DNA of 52,663 nt from Nitrosomonas eutropha (GCF_003201195.1 NZ_QICQ01000019.1:1-52663); one strand, 5' to 3'; positions 11,201 through 18,816 are shown, counted from the stretch's first letter. Numbers and translations are program-made. Notes: generated from the sequence alone by a model not told the origin.

Positions 11201-11206
11201 TTTCAT
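2249..11206 (-). CDS. ndvB: Cyclic beta-1,2-glucan synthase
   Basis: This is a 2985-residue inner-membrane enzyme of the NdvB/ChvB/Cgs family, which builds, cyclises and trims periplasmic beta-1,2-glucan from UDP-glucose. The N-terminal ~400 residues are soluble. Membrane helices lie near 424-480, 840-880 and 965-1020. Between them is a family 84 glycosyltransferase domain with TLDTDTR at 644-650 and an RRHRW motif at 791-795. The middle (roughly 1050-1580) resembles glucoamylase-like/GH189 cyclisation domains (ESGYNLVDAH, YMAHHQGMSL). The C-terminal half is a GH94 phosphorylase-like region with GSGDWNDGMN at 2647-2656. The length is slightly above the usual ~2800-2900. The ATG at 11206 gives a start without a signal peptide, as in the family. 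The gene is alone, flanked by IS relics on its 3' side. The cyclic glucan usually serves in osmotic adaptation or surface interaction; the role here is inferred. Confidence 0.92.
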   Translation of the reverse strand: MKTNSNYILRYLRRWSVYLGGGIPLKDAFNELPLRLELLSVEQMEQRGRRLAAMHKLSQGRSQNQLIQRLAENEAILINVCSRLTAAVKANQQITPASEWLLDNFYLVEEHIRIARRHMPKGYHRGLPRLLNGSSAGLPRVYDIALEIISHGDGRVDSESLSRFVSAYQTVSVLNLGELWAIPTMLRLALIENLRRVAIRIAANRVDSDLANIWADRMVTAAETDPKNLVLIIADMARSQPPMSIPFVSELTRRLQGHGLALTLPLSWIKQVLSESGLTIEQVIQSGNQHQAADQVSISHSISSLRLLGGMDWREFVESMSIVEQTLREDPDGTYGKMDFSTRDHYRHTVEKIAKRSSLTEAEVARSAVQLAHEAQAAHPDGEERMAHVGFYLIDRGLHELETKAQVRFSIAKTLMKMGAKYTLHVYLGLITLLTLLFSTGLVAIAHTQDVSDEFLLLIGIFALLPTSQLALTLVNWLATLFVTPHLLPRMDFSTGIPAQSRTLVIVPSMLTNSQSVNDLVEVLEVHFLANQDKNLYFGLLTDFHDAHEETLPEDEPLLQLTQARIETLNAKYGTAEKSIFFLFHRPRRWNPQALIWMGYERKRGKLADLNALLRDKTHSNVDKRFSRIVGNTSCLTNIKYVITLDTDTRLPRDVAWQLVAAMSHPLNRPRYNKTRELVCEGYGILQPRVSVSLESTNCSRYARLHGGEAGIDPYTGVISDVYQDVFGEGSFIGKGIYDVDAFERTLNERFPENRILSHDLLEGCYVRSGLLSDVHVYEDYPAHYLVDVSRRHRWIRGDWQLLGWLLPHVPGPGKHRPKNPLSRLSQWKLFDNLRRSLVPIALLLLLLLGWVVLASPWFWTLAVIGTLLISPLVELVVEIFRKPEEGSLYQHFAASLDTASQRLAQGAVTLACLPFEAWFSLDAIMRTVWRMSFTHKRLLEWNPSGEVARSSHTGFTAISRAMWIAPLIAIATTLYLLLFKPTALVVAGPILLLWLGSPMLIWWTGQPLTRGETQLTAKQTIFLRKISRKTWAFFETFVGPEDHWLPPDNYQEHHGVAVTHRTSPTNIGMALLANLSAYDFGYLAAGQLIERTTHTFNTMQTLERYCGHFYNWYDTRSLKPLHPFYVSTVDSGNLAGHLLTLRSGLLTLADEKIFDVRWFHGLHDTLGILLDAAGNTRSDLLIALRKDIDSACSAPPTTLTLARQCLGQLVKRAEAFAGSITTATQQPSQTENALISTRKKQPLAEAGGYLVIDKHLMDNPTLDHTSAIISDTTSESDMVWWSYALVRQCRAAFDELTFLAPWLALPVAPSGLDNNLDITEIPTLRELENIGNKLLPAIEQRLETSLTNTLTSAEHAWLREYWHCITQACHRATERIATIEQLAMQSGEFACMAYDFLYDKSSRLLAIGYNVDELRRDAGYYDLLASEARLINFVAIAQGQVPQESWFALGRLLTTAGGKPVLLSWSGSMFEYLMPLLVMPTFENTLLDQTYKASVARQIEYGRQRGVPWGMSESGYNLVDAHLNYQYRAFGVPGLGLKRGLADDLVVAPYATLLALMITPKAACLNLQQLVAQGLEGKFGFYEAIDYTPSRQRRGELSTIVRSYMAHHQGMSLLSLAYLLLNRPMQKRFESEPLFQATLLLLQERIPKATTFFPRTTQFSNIQLAARIAEAPIRIFSNVRTPLPEVQLLSNGRYHVMVTHAGGGYSRWKDLAVTRWREDTTCDNWGSFCYLRDESSGEIWSTTYQPTLKQPQHYEVIFSEGRAEFRRRDFIGDGDFETYTEIVVSPEDDIELRRVRITNRAHTSRTITATSYAEVVLAVPVADMLHPAFSKLFVQTEIDEKYQAILCTRRPRSATEQTSWMFHMMTTHGVDVNAISYETDRMQFIGRGHTAADPQALSSTSSGMLSGSQGSVLDPIVAIRHAITLGPEQTITLDIVSGIGETRADAISLIGRYQDKRLADRVFNVAWTHAQVALRQLNASEADAQLYGHLANSILYTNSLLRAEASILMQNRRGQSDLWGYAISGDLPIVLLQIGDVANIQLVRQLVQAHAYWRLKGLAVDLVIWNEDRAGYRQLLQDQIIGLIAASTEAHVIDQPGGIFVRRTEQISNEDHILFQSVARVIITDTRGTLAEQINRRNIGDVRIPRFRPSQSYRADPPNSSPLPPRDLILHNGLGGFTRDGREYVITTTATQMTPAPWVNVLANPHFGTVISESGQGYTWSENAHEFRLTPWHNDPVSDTGGEAFYLRDEESGHFWSPTPLPCRGANPYVSRHGFGYSVFEYTEGGIVSELWVYVAIDAAVKFSVLKIRNVSGRPRRLSATGYVEWVLGGLRSKSIMHVTTEVDPGSGAVFAHNPYNMEFVGRIAFFDVDGVNRSISCDRAEFIGRNGSLRNPAAMARTRLSGKVGAALDPCAAIQVSFDLADGEEREVIFRLGQAGRRGAEDARSLVHRFRGSTAAHTALEAVWQYWNHTLGAVQVETPDPSLNVLANGWLIYQTLACRLWGRSGYYQSSGAFGFRDQLQDVMALIHAEPKRVREQLLLCAAQQFVEGDVLHWWHPPSGRGVRTRCSDDYLWLPLAVCRYVLSTGDMGVLDESVPFLEGRPVGPEDDSYYDLPGRSTESASLYQHCARAIWHGLKFGEHGLPLIGSGDWNDGMNLVGLHGKGESVWLAFFLYEVLMRFAELAQQKDDMPFAEQCRNEAEQLRQRIEQNAWDGAWYRRAYFDDGTPLGSASNTECQIDSISQSWSVLSGAGDPIRSRKSMDVVYERLVRHDHALIQLFDPPFDTSDLDPGYIKGYVPGVRENGGQYTHAAIWVVMAVAALGDNQRAWELMDMINPVNHGKSATDVAIYKVEPYVMTADIYAVSPHIGRGGWSWYTGSAGLMYRLIVESLLGLRLDVDKLYFDPCLPASWQAFKLYYRYRETVYHITVSQTTDTGNAPQSSVMRVTVDGIEQSDKTIPLIDDRQDHTAEVNIVTPPSDTDDQADN

Positions 11207-11722
11207 TTATAATGTATTCCGTTTTGGATTAAGATTTCAAATTTCCATTTCCTGGCAATGCCATGATTGGATGAATCAGAATCTAAGTACCTCTTAAAAA
11301 TACATATCCAGATGGAATGAGGTGGAGCTGGACAGTCATTACTGGCAAGACGCGCAGGGAGCAGGCCTTTTCGTCATATGCGCGTACCCCTACCGTTCAG
11401 CTGCATCCAAGGGATACTTCTTTACAGTAGAGGGGACGACCAAAAACTATTTGCGCATGGTTCGTACGATTAAGGAAGCCCCTGCCCCGTTAACCCAACT
11501 TATTATGATTATGACGAAATATTGATGAGCAAGCGGCAAGCGCCCAACCAGGCAGACAATTAAATCTAAGTAGCTTGAATGACCGGTGCAACGCCGCACT
11601 ATCACATATAGCGAGCCTCCTTGGTCGCACAATGTTTTTACATTCCATTCTATTTTTCTACCTATATACCCATATAATGATAAAAAATACAATGGCTGAT
11701 CAGTTAAGCAATGCAACAATTA
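11207..11722. other. Intergenic, no gene recognised
   Basis: About 500 bases upstream of the glucan synthase and downstream of the BON lipoprotein. A plus-strand frame of 67 codons (11322-11525) has no ribosome binding site or recognisable product. The promoter for the glucan synthase should lie at the left end, but I could not pick clear -10/-35 boxes. Confidence 0.4.
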
Positions 11723-12043
11723 CTATTTGATTAGCATATCATTCTTGACAGATTTTACACCCGCAACACTACGTGCAACTTCAACCGCTCTATTGGCATG
11801 AGCCCGCGAACTAACGAAGCCACTCAATTGAACAACACCTTTGAAAGTTTCAACGTTAATTTCAGCAGATTTTAGGGTGGGTTCATTGAAAATCGCTGCT
11901 TTGATCTTTGTGGTAATGACACTATCATCGATATATTCTCCGGTTCCTGATTGCTTTGCGGTCGGCGCACAGCCCAGCAAAGAAATTATTAGGATACTTA
12001 AGAAGAAAGTGAAGAAATTGTTATTAAGCTGCGTCATCGTCAT
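11723..12043 (-). CDS. BON-domain lipoprotein
   Basis: The frame is open back to 12232, but the ATG at 12043 starts a clear lipoprotein signal (a hydrophobic stretch ending in SLLGCAP, with the lipobox cysteine near residue 25), so I place the start there, giving 106 residues. ATG 12037, two codons later, is an alternative. The rest is one BON domain (DDSVITTKIKAAI, then VVQLSGFVSSRAHANRAVEVAR and GVKSVKNDM), as in OsmY and related envelope proteins thought to bind phospholipid or protect the envelope under osmotic stress. It lies next to the cyclic glucan synthase and a second BON-containing protein, suggesting an envelope/osmotic theme. The 60 extra codons upstream look non-coding. Confidence 0.8.
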   Translation of the reverse strand: MTMTQLNNNFFTFFLSILIISLLGCAPTAKQSGTGEYIDDSVITTKIKAAIFNEPTLKSAEINVETFKGVVQLSGFVSSRAHANRAVEVARSVAGVKSVKNDMLIK

Positions 12044-12883
12044 GATAAGGTTCTCTCGAATAATTGATAAAGCTAAACACCCTCTCAATTTTTTTAGACC
12101 AAGGGGGACTTTGTTTACTTTACTACTTTGGGTACGGTATTCAATCTGAAGTCCGTGATCTTGTTCGATTCTGCGATAAGTCTTTATTATTGCAGGAAAC
12201 GGTTTTCTGAGAACCCGCCGAGCAAGAATCATCGTACCTTTCCATTTTTAATCGTAATCCTCAAATTAGACTACCAGAAATAATGCACTTGATGTGTACG
12301 CTAGCACACAAAGACGACTGCCCCTGTTGTAGATAATGGCAAGATAGTGAAGGATGTCTCATTCCGGATGATTCAGGTTGCTGCACGCGGCAGTTGTGGC
12401 CGCTGCCGAAGTGACCGATCGCAAAGGCAGGTTCAAGACTCGACGCTTGATTGCCGCCACATCAAACAATTCCCGCGCTGAACTCCTCAGTCTACGGTGA
12501 GGTGATGTTTGTGCGATTGCTCTGGCTTTGTGGGCTGGTGTACATACTAAATGCGCTATTTCTGTAATAATCTTAGAGAGGTAGGCAAGGGGGTTAGCTA
12601 CTAAAAATTGGAATGGGTTCCAGCAGACTCAGTTCAAACAGAATTGAATCTTCATCCGATTGAATTGGATTAAATTAATATCCTGGTTCAGATAGAAGTA
12701 CTTTGAAAAGGTTCTTTTGCCCTTTCCTGATAATGCGCAGTGAAGCAATCGTACTCTCAGTATTCAGCCGAGTGATCAAAAACCAAATAGTCTGGAAGAC
12801 AGATGCAGAAAATACACGAAACAAAGAATTCTCTTTTGGCCCAAAATTGTTCAAATCGCACCTTGAGAAAATTCAGGCATGTT
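12044..12883. other. Divergent intergenic region, no gene recognised
   Basis: A long region between the divergent BON lipoprotein and the DUF1207 gene. It must hold the promoters of both. Around 12400-12510 a plus-strand stretch is locally more G/C-rich and can be read without stops for a short way in one frame (ending RAELLSLR), as if it were a decayed coding fragment, but I could not assign it to a family. Nothing else is supported. Confidence 0.35.
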
Positions 12884-14017
12884 ATGCGAATTCTGCTAAC
12901 CATCATAGTCTCGTTGGCTTGTATATCCACTGCCAGCGCTGCAATAACGGATGATTCTTATATTGCTGGTTACGCTACCGGTATCCTCAAGTACGAACTC
13001 AAGAGTGATACCCCTTCGTTAACTGTACGTAACGGAAATATTACCTTATCAGCAAGTGAAGTATTACCAGAAGATCACGCCAGGATCACACAGGTGCTCT
13101 TGGAGATACCAGGAGTGACTGGAGTAAACATAAAGGAACCCACTGATCAGCAACCCATCACGACTACGTCTCCAGCGCCGAGTGATACCGTTACTGAAGA
13201 AGAAAAAAACATACCCACAACCGATGATCCAACAATACTTGCGACGGGGATTTTACCCTCAGGCTATTTATTTAAGCCGTTACTGGCAGATCCGCGGTGG
13301 GCTCATTTTTCTGCTGCCTATCGCAATTACCTTGGGGGCAATATTGATGGTGATAATAACGCTGCTGTTAGTTTTGGTGAAACATTACCGTTTTATCGGG
13401 CCAATTTCGGGAAATACTCCGCACAATGGGAAGTGGGGCTGCAAGCTGGCGTGTTTAGCGATTTCAATCTCGACGCCCCTTCATCCGATCTCATCAACAC
13501 AGATTTCATTGCATCGATTTATTCAAGCATGCGTGCAGGTAATGCATCTGCATTCGCGCGGATTTATCATCAGAGCTCGCATCTTGGGGATGAATTTCTA
13601 CTAAGGAAGCTAACCGACCTCGATCGGGTCAATCTTAGTTACGAAGGTATCGATCTCAGACTGTCTTATGAACTTCCCTATGGAGTGCGTGTTTATGGAG
13701 GAGGTGGCGGTATCTTTCACAAAGAACCCTCAACAATCAAACCTTGGTCAATTCAATATGGCATCGAATTCAGGAGCCCGTGGCGCTTGGATATTGCCCC
13801 AGTACGGCCTGTTCTGGCGATTGATATTAAGAATTACGAACAAAACAATTGGAATGCTGATCTCTCTGTTAAGGCTGGATTTCAATTTGAAGATTTTCAG
13901 GTTTTCGGTAGGAGACTTCAATTTTTTGCCGAATATTTCAATGGGAACTCTCCTACTGGTCAATTTTTTAAAGAAAAAGTTGACTATATGGGAATCGGAG
14001 CGCACTACCATTTTTAG
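12884..14017 (+). CDS. Exported protein with N-terminal BON-like domain and DUF1207
   Basis: The frame opens at 12803, but the ATG at 12884 begins a good Sec signal peptide (MRILLTIIVSLACISTASA, cleavage after ASA), so I start there (377 residues). Residues ~20-85 look like a BON domain (DSYIAGYATGILKYEL, ITQVLLEIPGVTGVNI), followed by a Thr/Pro/Glu-rich linker. The C-terminal ~250 residues match DUF1207, with the hallmark LFKPLLADPRWAHFSAAY, many alternating hydrophobic strands and a terminal aromatic (HYHF), as expected for an outer-membrane beta-barrel. The function of DUF1207 proteins is not known to me. The fusion of a BON domain to DUF1207, divergent from a BON lipoprotein, suggests an envelope role. 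Confidence 0.8.
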   Translation: MRILLTIIVSLACISTASAAITDDSYIAGYATGILKYELKSDTPSLTVRNGNITLSASEVLPEDHARITQVLLEIPGVTGVNIKEPTDQQPITTTSPAPSDTVTEEEKNIPTTDDPTILATGILPSGYLFKPLLADPRWAHFSAAYRNYLGGNIDGDNNAAVSFGETLPFYRANFGKYSAQWEVGLQAGVFSDFNLDAPSSDLINTDFIASIYSSMRAGNASAFARIYHQSSHLGDEFLLRKLTDLDRVNLSYEGIDLRLSYELPYGVRVYGGGGGIFHKEPSTIKPWSIQYGIEFRSPWRLDIAPVRPVLAIDIKNYEQNNWNADLSVKAGFQFEDFQVFGRRLQFFAEYFNGNSPTGQFFKEKVDYMGIGAHYHF

Positions 14018-14034
14018 ATCTGTCTGTCGCATCC

Positions 14035-14151
14035 AGGATACTCGTATTCCTGGCCAATCTCGTTGATTGCCTTTACGCCCACGCAGAGCCTCTAGGCCAA
14101 CCTTGGCTTTGAACTCGGAGCTGTGATATTTCTGCTTTTCGATTCGCTCAT
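14035..14151 (-). pseudogene. IS3-family OrfA remnant
   Basis: Read leftwards from the ATG at 14151, the sequence gives an IS3 OrfA start in pieces: after a frameshift, SEFKAKVGLEALRG and then AINEIGQEYEYP. At least two frame changes separate these segments, so nothing functional is made. It lies next to, and in the opposite orientation from, the integrase-core relic at 14220-14365. Confidence 0.6.
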
Positions 14152-14219
14152 TACGACTCGTTCCTTATGGCAGTGTCCAGCTTAAATTGCTATCTTGAAA
14201 AAGGGGAGCACTATAGCTC

Positions 14220-14365
14220 CGCAAACACAATGGGATGGTCGAGCGTTTCAACGGGCGTATTGCTGACGTACTCAAGACACATCGATTCAATAGTATAGTA
14301 CTGAAGATCTGGAACAGACCTTGATACGTTATGTCAGTCTGTATAACCAGCAACTACCTATGTTT
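14220..14365 (+). pseudogene. Integrase-core (IS481-like) transposase remnant
   Basis: The plus strand encodes NGMVERFNGRIADVLKTHRF and, after a short out-of-frame insertion, EDLEQTLIRYVSLYNQQLP. This is the C-terminal end of a DDE integrase core as in IS481/IS3 transposases; the N-G-x-V-E-R-F-N-G motif contains the catalytic glutamate. Only the last part remains and it is frame-broken. Confidence 0.65.
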
Positions 14366-14396
14366 AATGGCGCTGCATTGATTAGGCAGCCCGTCA

Positions 14397-14747
14397 TCAG
14401 CCTTCGTCAAATGCATTTTGTATCCATTCAATTTCCCGGTTACCGGAAATCAGAATCGCATCAAAACGGCAGGGAAAATCTTCATCACACCTTGCCAGAT
14501 AATGCCGAGCGGCGCGTGTCAGCTTGAGCTGCTTGGCAGGCGTGATGCTGGCAGCTGCACCACCAAAGAGTTGATTAACGCGCATTCTGACCTCAACAAA
14601 TACTACCGTGTCGCCATCCTGCATGATGAGATCAATTTCACCAAACCGGCAGCGATAATTTTTTTCCAGCAGAGTTAATTGCTGTTGTTGGAGAAAAATA
14701 GTGGCCTGTTGTTCGGCATCACTGCCTTTGTTTTTCGTGGATGACAT
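14397..14747 (-). CDS. yraN: YraN/UPF0102 family nuclease-fold protein
   Basis: A 116-residue protein with the UPF0102 pattern: KGSDAEQQATIFL at the N-terminus, then NYRCRFGEIDLIMQDGDTVVFVEVR, where the G-E-I-D-L and V-F-V-E-V-R motifs hold the acidic residues of a restriction-endonuclease-like fold, and later ARHYLA and CRFDAILI. Length and order are normal for the family. Members usually sit beside rsmI; here an ABC exporter gene lies between them. The exact role is unproven, with a nucleic-acid repair or processing function often suggested. The start at 14747 matches the family. Confidence 0.88.
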   Translation of the reverse strand: MSSTKNKGSDAEQQATIFLQQQQLTLLEKNYRCRFGEIDLIMQDGDTVVFVEVRMRVNQLFGGAAASITPAKQLKLTRAARHYLARCDEDFPCRFDAILISGNREIEWIQNAFDEG

Positions 14748-14852
14748 AGGAGTACCTGTAACTTATTGGAAAATTATTCCGGGTTGCTTCAGTACGCTAC
14801 ACTTGCGGCTAAAGGTCCATTGGCATTCGCAAAGGCAATTTTTTACTGATTT

Positions 14853-16643
14853 TTAGAAATTCCCTTTTATCTTTTCACCGGTTTGTACCCGCCACAGGTT
14901 GGCATACAGGCCATTATGTGTCAGGAGTGCTTCGTGCGTACCTGTTTCCACTACTTCCCCCTTGTCCAGCACATAAATGCAATGAGCGTTACGGATAGTG
15001 GAGAGGCGGTGAGCAATAACAATAGTAGTGCGACCGATGGTAATTCGTTCCAGTGAGCGCTGAATGGCGGCTTCTGTTTCATTATCTACTGCTGAAGTAG
15101 CTTCATCGAGTACCAGCACTGGCGGATCCTTGAGCACGGCGCGTGCAATGGAGATGCGTTGCCGCTGGCCACCGGAGAGTTTTTGTCCCCGTTCTCCCAC
15201 GATGGTCTGATAATCATCCGGTAGTTCTATGATGAAATCATGTGCCTCGGCTGCCTTGGCGGCAGCGATCACGTCTTCCATGCTGGCGCCAAAAGAACCA
15301 TAGGCGATGTTTTCATACACCGTGCCGTGGAACAGGTAAACATCCTGGCTGACCAGGCCGATTGATTTGCGCAGATCGTGCAGGCGTAAATCCCGGATGT
15401 TATGACCATCCAGCAGGATACGGCCTTGTTGTGGTTCATAGAAACGCAGCAGCAGCTTGACAATCGTGCTTTTGCCACTGCCGGTAGCGCCGATCAGTGC
15501 AATAGTCTCGCCAGCGGGGATAGTCAGAGAAAGATGATTTAACGTGGAAATACGCCGCTCATAATGGAAGCTGATGTCATCAAAAACAATTTTCCCGCCA
15601 ATCTGTGCAGTAGTCAGGGTTTGCGGCCCATCAGTAATGGTGGGTTGAGCCTGGAGCAAATCCAGCACACGGTGGGTAGAAGCCATTGCCCGCTGGAACA
15701 AATCAAGTGTTTCTCCCAGGCGGGTGAGCGGCCACAGCAGGCGCTGGGTCATGAATACCAGAATACTGTATGCGCCAACATTGAGGTCTCCACCGGCAGC
15801 CATTAATCCCGCCGCCACTAGAATGGCACTGAAGCCCAGTGCAATCACCATACGGATGATTGGTACAAAAGCGGCGCTGAGGGCAATTGCATGCTGGTTT
15901 TTTTCCTGATAGACATGGCTTTCACGCTCGATCCGGCGCAATTCGTGCTGCTCCGCCGTATAGCTTTTGATGGTGGCAATGCCGCTAAGATTATTGGACA
16001 GATAGCTGTTCAAAATGCTGACCTGCTCGCGGATAGCCATATAGCGCGGAGCAATCCGCTTCTGGAACAAATAAGAACCGGCCACGACGAACGGCATCGG
16101 TAATAACGCCATCCACGCCACACCAGGAGTCAGATAAATAAACATGCCGCCTACCGTAATCACAGTAGTTAGCAGCTGGATGAGATCATTTGCTCCGACA
16201 TCCAGAAACCGCTCCAGCTGGTTGATGTCATCGTTCAGAATCGCCATCATTCCCCCGGTACTGCGTTCCTCAAAATAAGCCAGCTCCAGTTTCTGGATAT
16301 GACTGTAGGCATCCAGACGCAAGGTATGCTGGATATCCTGTGCCAGATTGCGCCAACACAGCTTGAGCAGGTACTCCCAGATGGATTCAAATCCCCAGAC
16401 GATCAACGTGAGGATGGCCAGTATCCACAGCTGGGCGGAGACATCCGGAAATCCCAGATGGGCGAAAATGGAAGTTTGCTGATTGACGACAATATCCACT
16501 GCCATACCGATCAGCACGGGTGGCGCCAGATCAAACAGCTTATTGAGAATCGAATAAAGCGTGGCGAGCCAGATGCGGCCACGAAACAGATGGCCATAGC
16601 GCAGCAGACGAACCAGCGGGGCGGTTGTGTGATCAGGTGTCAT
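14853..16643 (-). CDS. ABC exporter, fused membrane and ATPase domains
   Basis: A 596-residue half-transporter of the MsbA/LmrA type that would act as a homodimer in the inner membrane. Residues ~15-310 form a six-helix type I exporter domain. The C-terminal ATPase domain has Walker A (GATGSGKST, near 385-393), a Q-loop (SIGLVSQDVYLF), the signature LSGGQRQR, Walker B (VLVLDEATS) and the H-loop histidine in VIAHRLSTI, all intact. The substrate cannot be read from sequence; lipid-like or hydrophobic compounds are typical. It lies between yraN and rsmI, which are commonly neighbours, so it may be an insertion into that locus. The start ATG at 16643 is followed by a normal cytosolic N-terminus. 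Confidence 0.88.
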   Translation of the reverse strand: MTPDHTTAPLVRLLRYGHLFRGRIWLATLYSILNKLFDLAPPVLIGMAVDIVVNQQTSIFAHLGFPDVSAQLWILAILTLIVWGFESIWEYLLKLCWRNLAQDIQHTLRLDAYSHIQKLELAYFEERSTGGMMAILNDDINQLERFLDVGANDLIQLLTTVITVGGMFIYLTPGVAWMALLPMPFVVAGSYLFQKRIAPRYMAIREQVSILNSYLSNNLSGIATIKSYTAEQHELRRIERESHVYQEKNQHAIALSAAFVPIIRMVIALGFSAILVAAGLMAAGGDLNVGAYSILVFMTQRLLWPLTRLGETLDLFQRAMASTHRVLDLLQAQPTITDGPQTLTTAQIGGKIVFDDISFHYERRISTLNHLSLTIPAGETIALIGATGSGKSTIVKLLLRFYEPQQGRILLDGHNIRDLRLHDLRKSIGLVSQDVYLFHGTVYENIAYGSFGASMEDVIAAAKAAEAHDFIIELPDDYQTIVGERGQKLSGGQRQRISIARAVLKDPPVLVLDEATSAVDNETEAAIQRSLERITIGRTTIVIAHRLSTIRNAHCIYVLDKGEVVETGTHEALLTHNGLYANLWRVQTGEKIKGNF

Positions 16644-16784
16644 AAAATATCAGATTGGCTTGGATTTAAGCTGGTTAAACAGGCTGGAAGCTGGCTGACT
16701 GTAAATGGAAAAAGCAGAGGAACTGCCGTATAGTGCGATTATGCCCGTGGAAAATCATAGGAACAGACGTTTTATAACCAGAAT

Positions 16785-17681
16785 ATGCCAACTGCAGCAG
16801 GAGTATCTAAAGGAACATTATATGTGGTTGGCACACCCATCGGGAACTTGCGTGATATTTCCCTGCGTGCACTGGAGGTACTATCTGCTGTCGATTGCAT
16901 TGCAGCCGAGCATGTCCAGAGCGCACAAAAACTGCTGGCAGCACACACTGTACACATCGCTGTGCATAACAACACTACACATACTCGAATCACGCCGTTG
17001 CATCAGCATAACGAAGGTAACGCAGCGCAAAAAATCATTGAGCTGTTGGTATCTGGTCAATCCGTCGCTCTGATTTCTGATGCAGGCACCCCGGCTATCT
17101 CTGATCCAGGTGCTTTTCTGGTGCAACAGGTGCGTGCGCGAAATTTTCCGGTAGTGCCGATTCCCGGTGCCAATGCGGCGCTGTGCGCCTTGTCTGCTTC
17201 CGGGTTGATTGCCCCGCACTTCTTCTTTTATGGATTTTTACCAGCTAAAAGTGGTGAGCGTCAGCGCAAATTGACGTCTCTCAAGACATTGTATGCTTGC
17301 ATTCCGGTTTTTTATGAAGCACCACACCGCGTACTCGAATGTGTTGCAGATATGGTTGCCGTATTCGGCCCAACCCGTGAAATCACATTTGCCCGTGAAC
17401 TTACCAAGATTTTCGAGACGATTCACACCTGCATACTGGGCGAAGCCCTGGATTGGCTGCGAGCAGATGAAAATCGGCTGCGAGGTGAATTCGTTTTGCT
17501 GCTGGCGCCAGAGGAAGAGCCAGATCAGGAAGATATCAGCCTGCAAGCCGTGCATACACTGGCCATTCTGCAAAGAGATCTGCCTCTGAAACAGGCCGTG
17601 CAACTGGCTGCAGAAATTACCGGAGAGAGCAGGAAAAAACTGTATACCCGGGCGCTGCTGGAACAAAAGACAGGGATGTGA
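16785..17681 (+). CDS. rsmI: 16S rRNA 2'-O-methyltransferase RsmI
   Basis: A 298-residue tetrapyrrole-methylase-fold protein that methylates the ribose of C1402 in 16S rRNA using S-adenosylmethionine. Family signatures are GTLYVVGTPIGNLRDISLRA (about 10-29), ALISDAGTPAISDPG and VPIPGANAALCALSASGL, the SAM-binding loops, followed by FFYGFLP and EAPHRV. The C-terminal ~60 residues form the usual helical domain. The length is normal. It is divergent from the ABC exporter, with a 141-base shared upstream region. Confidence 0.93.
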   Translation: MPTAAGVSKGTLYVVGTPIGNLRDISLRALEVLSAVDCIAAEHVQSAQKLLAAHTVHIAVHNNTTHTRITPLHQHNEGNAAQKIIELLVSGQSVALISDAGTPAISDPGAFLVQQVRARNFPVVPIPGANAALCALSASGLIAPHFFFYGFLPAKSGERQRKLTSLKTLYACIPVFYEAPHRVLECVADMVAVFGPTREITFARELTKIFETIHTCILGEALDWLRADENRLRGEFVLLLAPEEEPDQEDISLQAVHTLAILQRDLPLKQAVQLAAEITGESRKKLYTRALLEQKTGM

Positions 17682-17778
17682 CAAATCCAGCCAGATTTGG
17701 AAATTTTTACTGCTGTGGAGTTCTGGAGGAGAATTTGTGTTTGTTTATTGATTTGTGAGGAAAACCGGATTGAACGAT

Positions 17779-18816
17779 ATGACAAACAAGCTGACGTTTA
17801 CCCGCCCGGATGACTGGCATTTGCATCTGCGTGATGGCAAGGCTATGCAGTCAGTCCTACCTGATACTGCTCGGCGTTTTGCGCGCGCCATGATCATGCC
17901 GAATCTCAAACTGCCCGTGGTAACGACTGAACAGGCGGCTGCCTATCGTGCCCGTATCTTGTCTGCCTTGCCACAGGAATTGGTAGGCCAGTTCGAGCCG
18001 CTAATGACACTATACCTGACCGATACCACTACACCTGAAGAAATTAGCCGAGCAAAGGCGAGCGGGATTGTACAGGCAGTTAAGCTGTATCCGGCCGGGG
18101 CGACCACACATTCCGATGCTGGTGTTACTGATATTGACCGCTGTAAGGCCACACTGGCGATGATGGAGAAGCTTGATATGCCTTTGCTTGTGCATGGAGA
18201 AGTGGTTGATCCTGCAGTGGATATTTTTGATCGTGAAAAAATTTTTATAGATCGGGTGCTGATCCCACTTTTACAGCGTTTCCCGGGGTTGAGGGTGGTA
18301 TTTGAACATATCACCACTCGAGAGGCGGTTGAGTTTGTGCAGTCGATTTCCAACCGGATTGCTGCCACGATTACCGCGCATCATCTAATGCTGAACCGCA
18401 ACGCTTTATTTACAGGTGGTTTACAACCACATCATTACTGCCTGCCGGTGCTAAAGCGGGAAATTCATCGCCAGGCGCTGGTAGCAGCAGCAACCAGCGG
18501 TCATTCTCGTTTCTTTCTCGGTACTGACAGTGCGCCACACCCACTAAAAGATAAGGAATCAGCCTGTGGTTGTGCGGGTATTTACAGCGCCCACGCAGCG
18601 ATTGAATTTTATGCTGAAATATTTGAGCAGGCTGGAAGGCTTGATCGGCTAGAGGCATTCGCCAGTTTCTACGGCCCTGATTTTTATGGCTTGCCGCGCA
18701 ACACGGATCAAATTTCATTAAGCAAAGAAAGCTGGCAAATACCTGGAGAGGTCGAGTTTGGTGGAGACAGGTTAGTGCCACTTAGGGCAGGAGAACAGGT
18801 CTGCTGGAGGTTATGA
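17779..18816 (+). CDS. pyrC: Dihydroorotase, PyrC type
   Basis: Catalyses the reversible cyclisation of carbamoyl-aspartate to dihydroorotate in pyrimidine synthesis. The class II (PyrC) form is shown by [12 protein letters not shown] with metal ligands His14 and His16, the carbamylated lysine in [17 protein letters not shown] (Lys102), [14 protein letters not shown] and the [13 protein letters not shown] loop. It is 345 residues from the ATG at 17779, which lines up with the family N-terminus. The frame extends to a GTG at 17755, and a TTG at 17770 has a better-spaced GAGG, so the true start may be a few codons earlier. Confidence 0.93.
   Translation: MTNKLTFTRPDDWHLHLRDGKAMQSVLPDTARRFARAMIMPNLKLPVVTTEQAAAYRARILSALPQELVGQFEPLMTLYLTDTTTPEEISRAKASGIVQAVKLYPAGATTHSDAGVTDIDRCKATLAMMEKLDMPLLVHGEVVDPAVDIFDREKIFIDRVLIPLLQRFPGLRVVFEHITTREAVEFVQSISNRIAATITAHHLMLNRNALFTGGLQPHHYCLPVLKREIHRQALVAAATSGHSRFFLGTDSAPHPLKDKESACGCAGIYSAHAAIEFYAEIFEQAGRLDRLEAFASFYGPDFYGLPRNTDQISLSKESWQIPGEVEFGGDRLVPLRAGEQVCWRL

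Noticed and set aside
12044..12232. N-terminal extension of the BON lipoprotein frame
   Set aside because: The extension precedes a clear lipoprotein signal peptide that must be at the N-terminus, so the start is placed at 12043.
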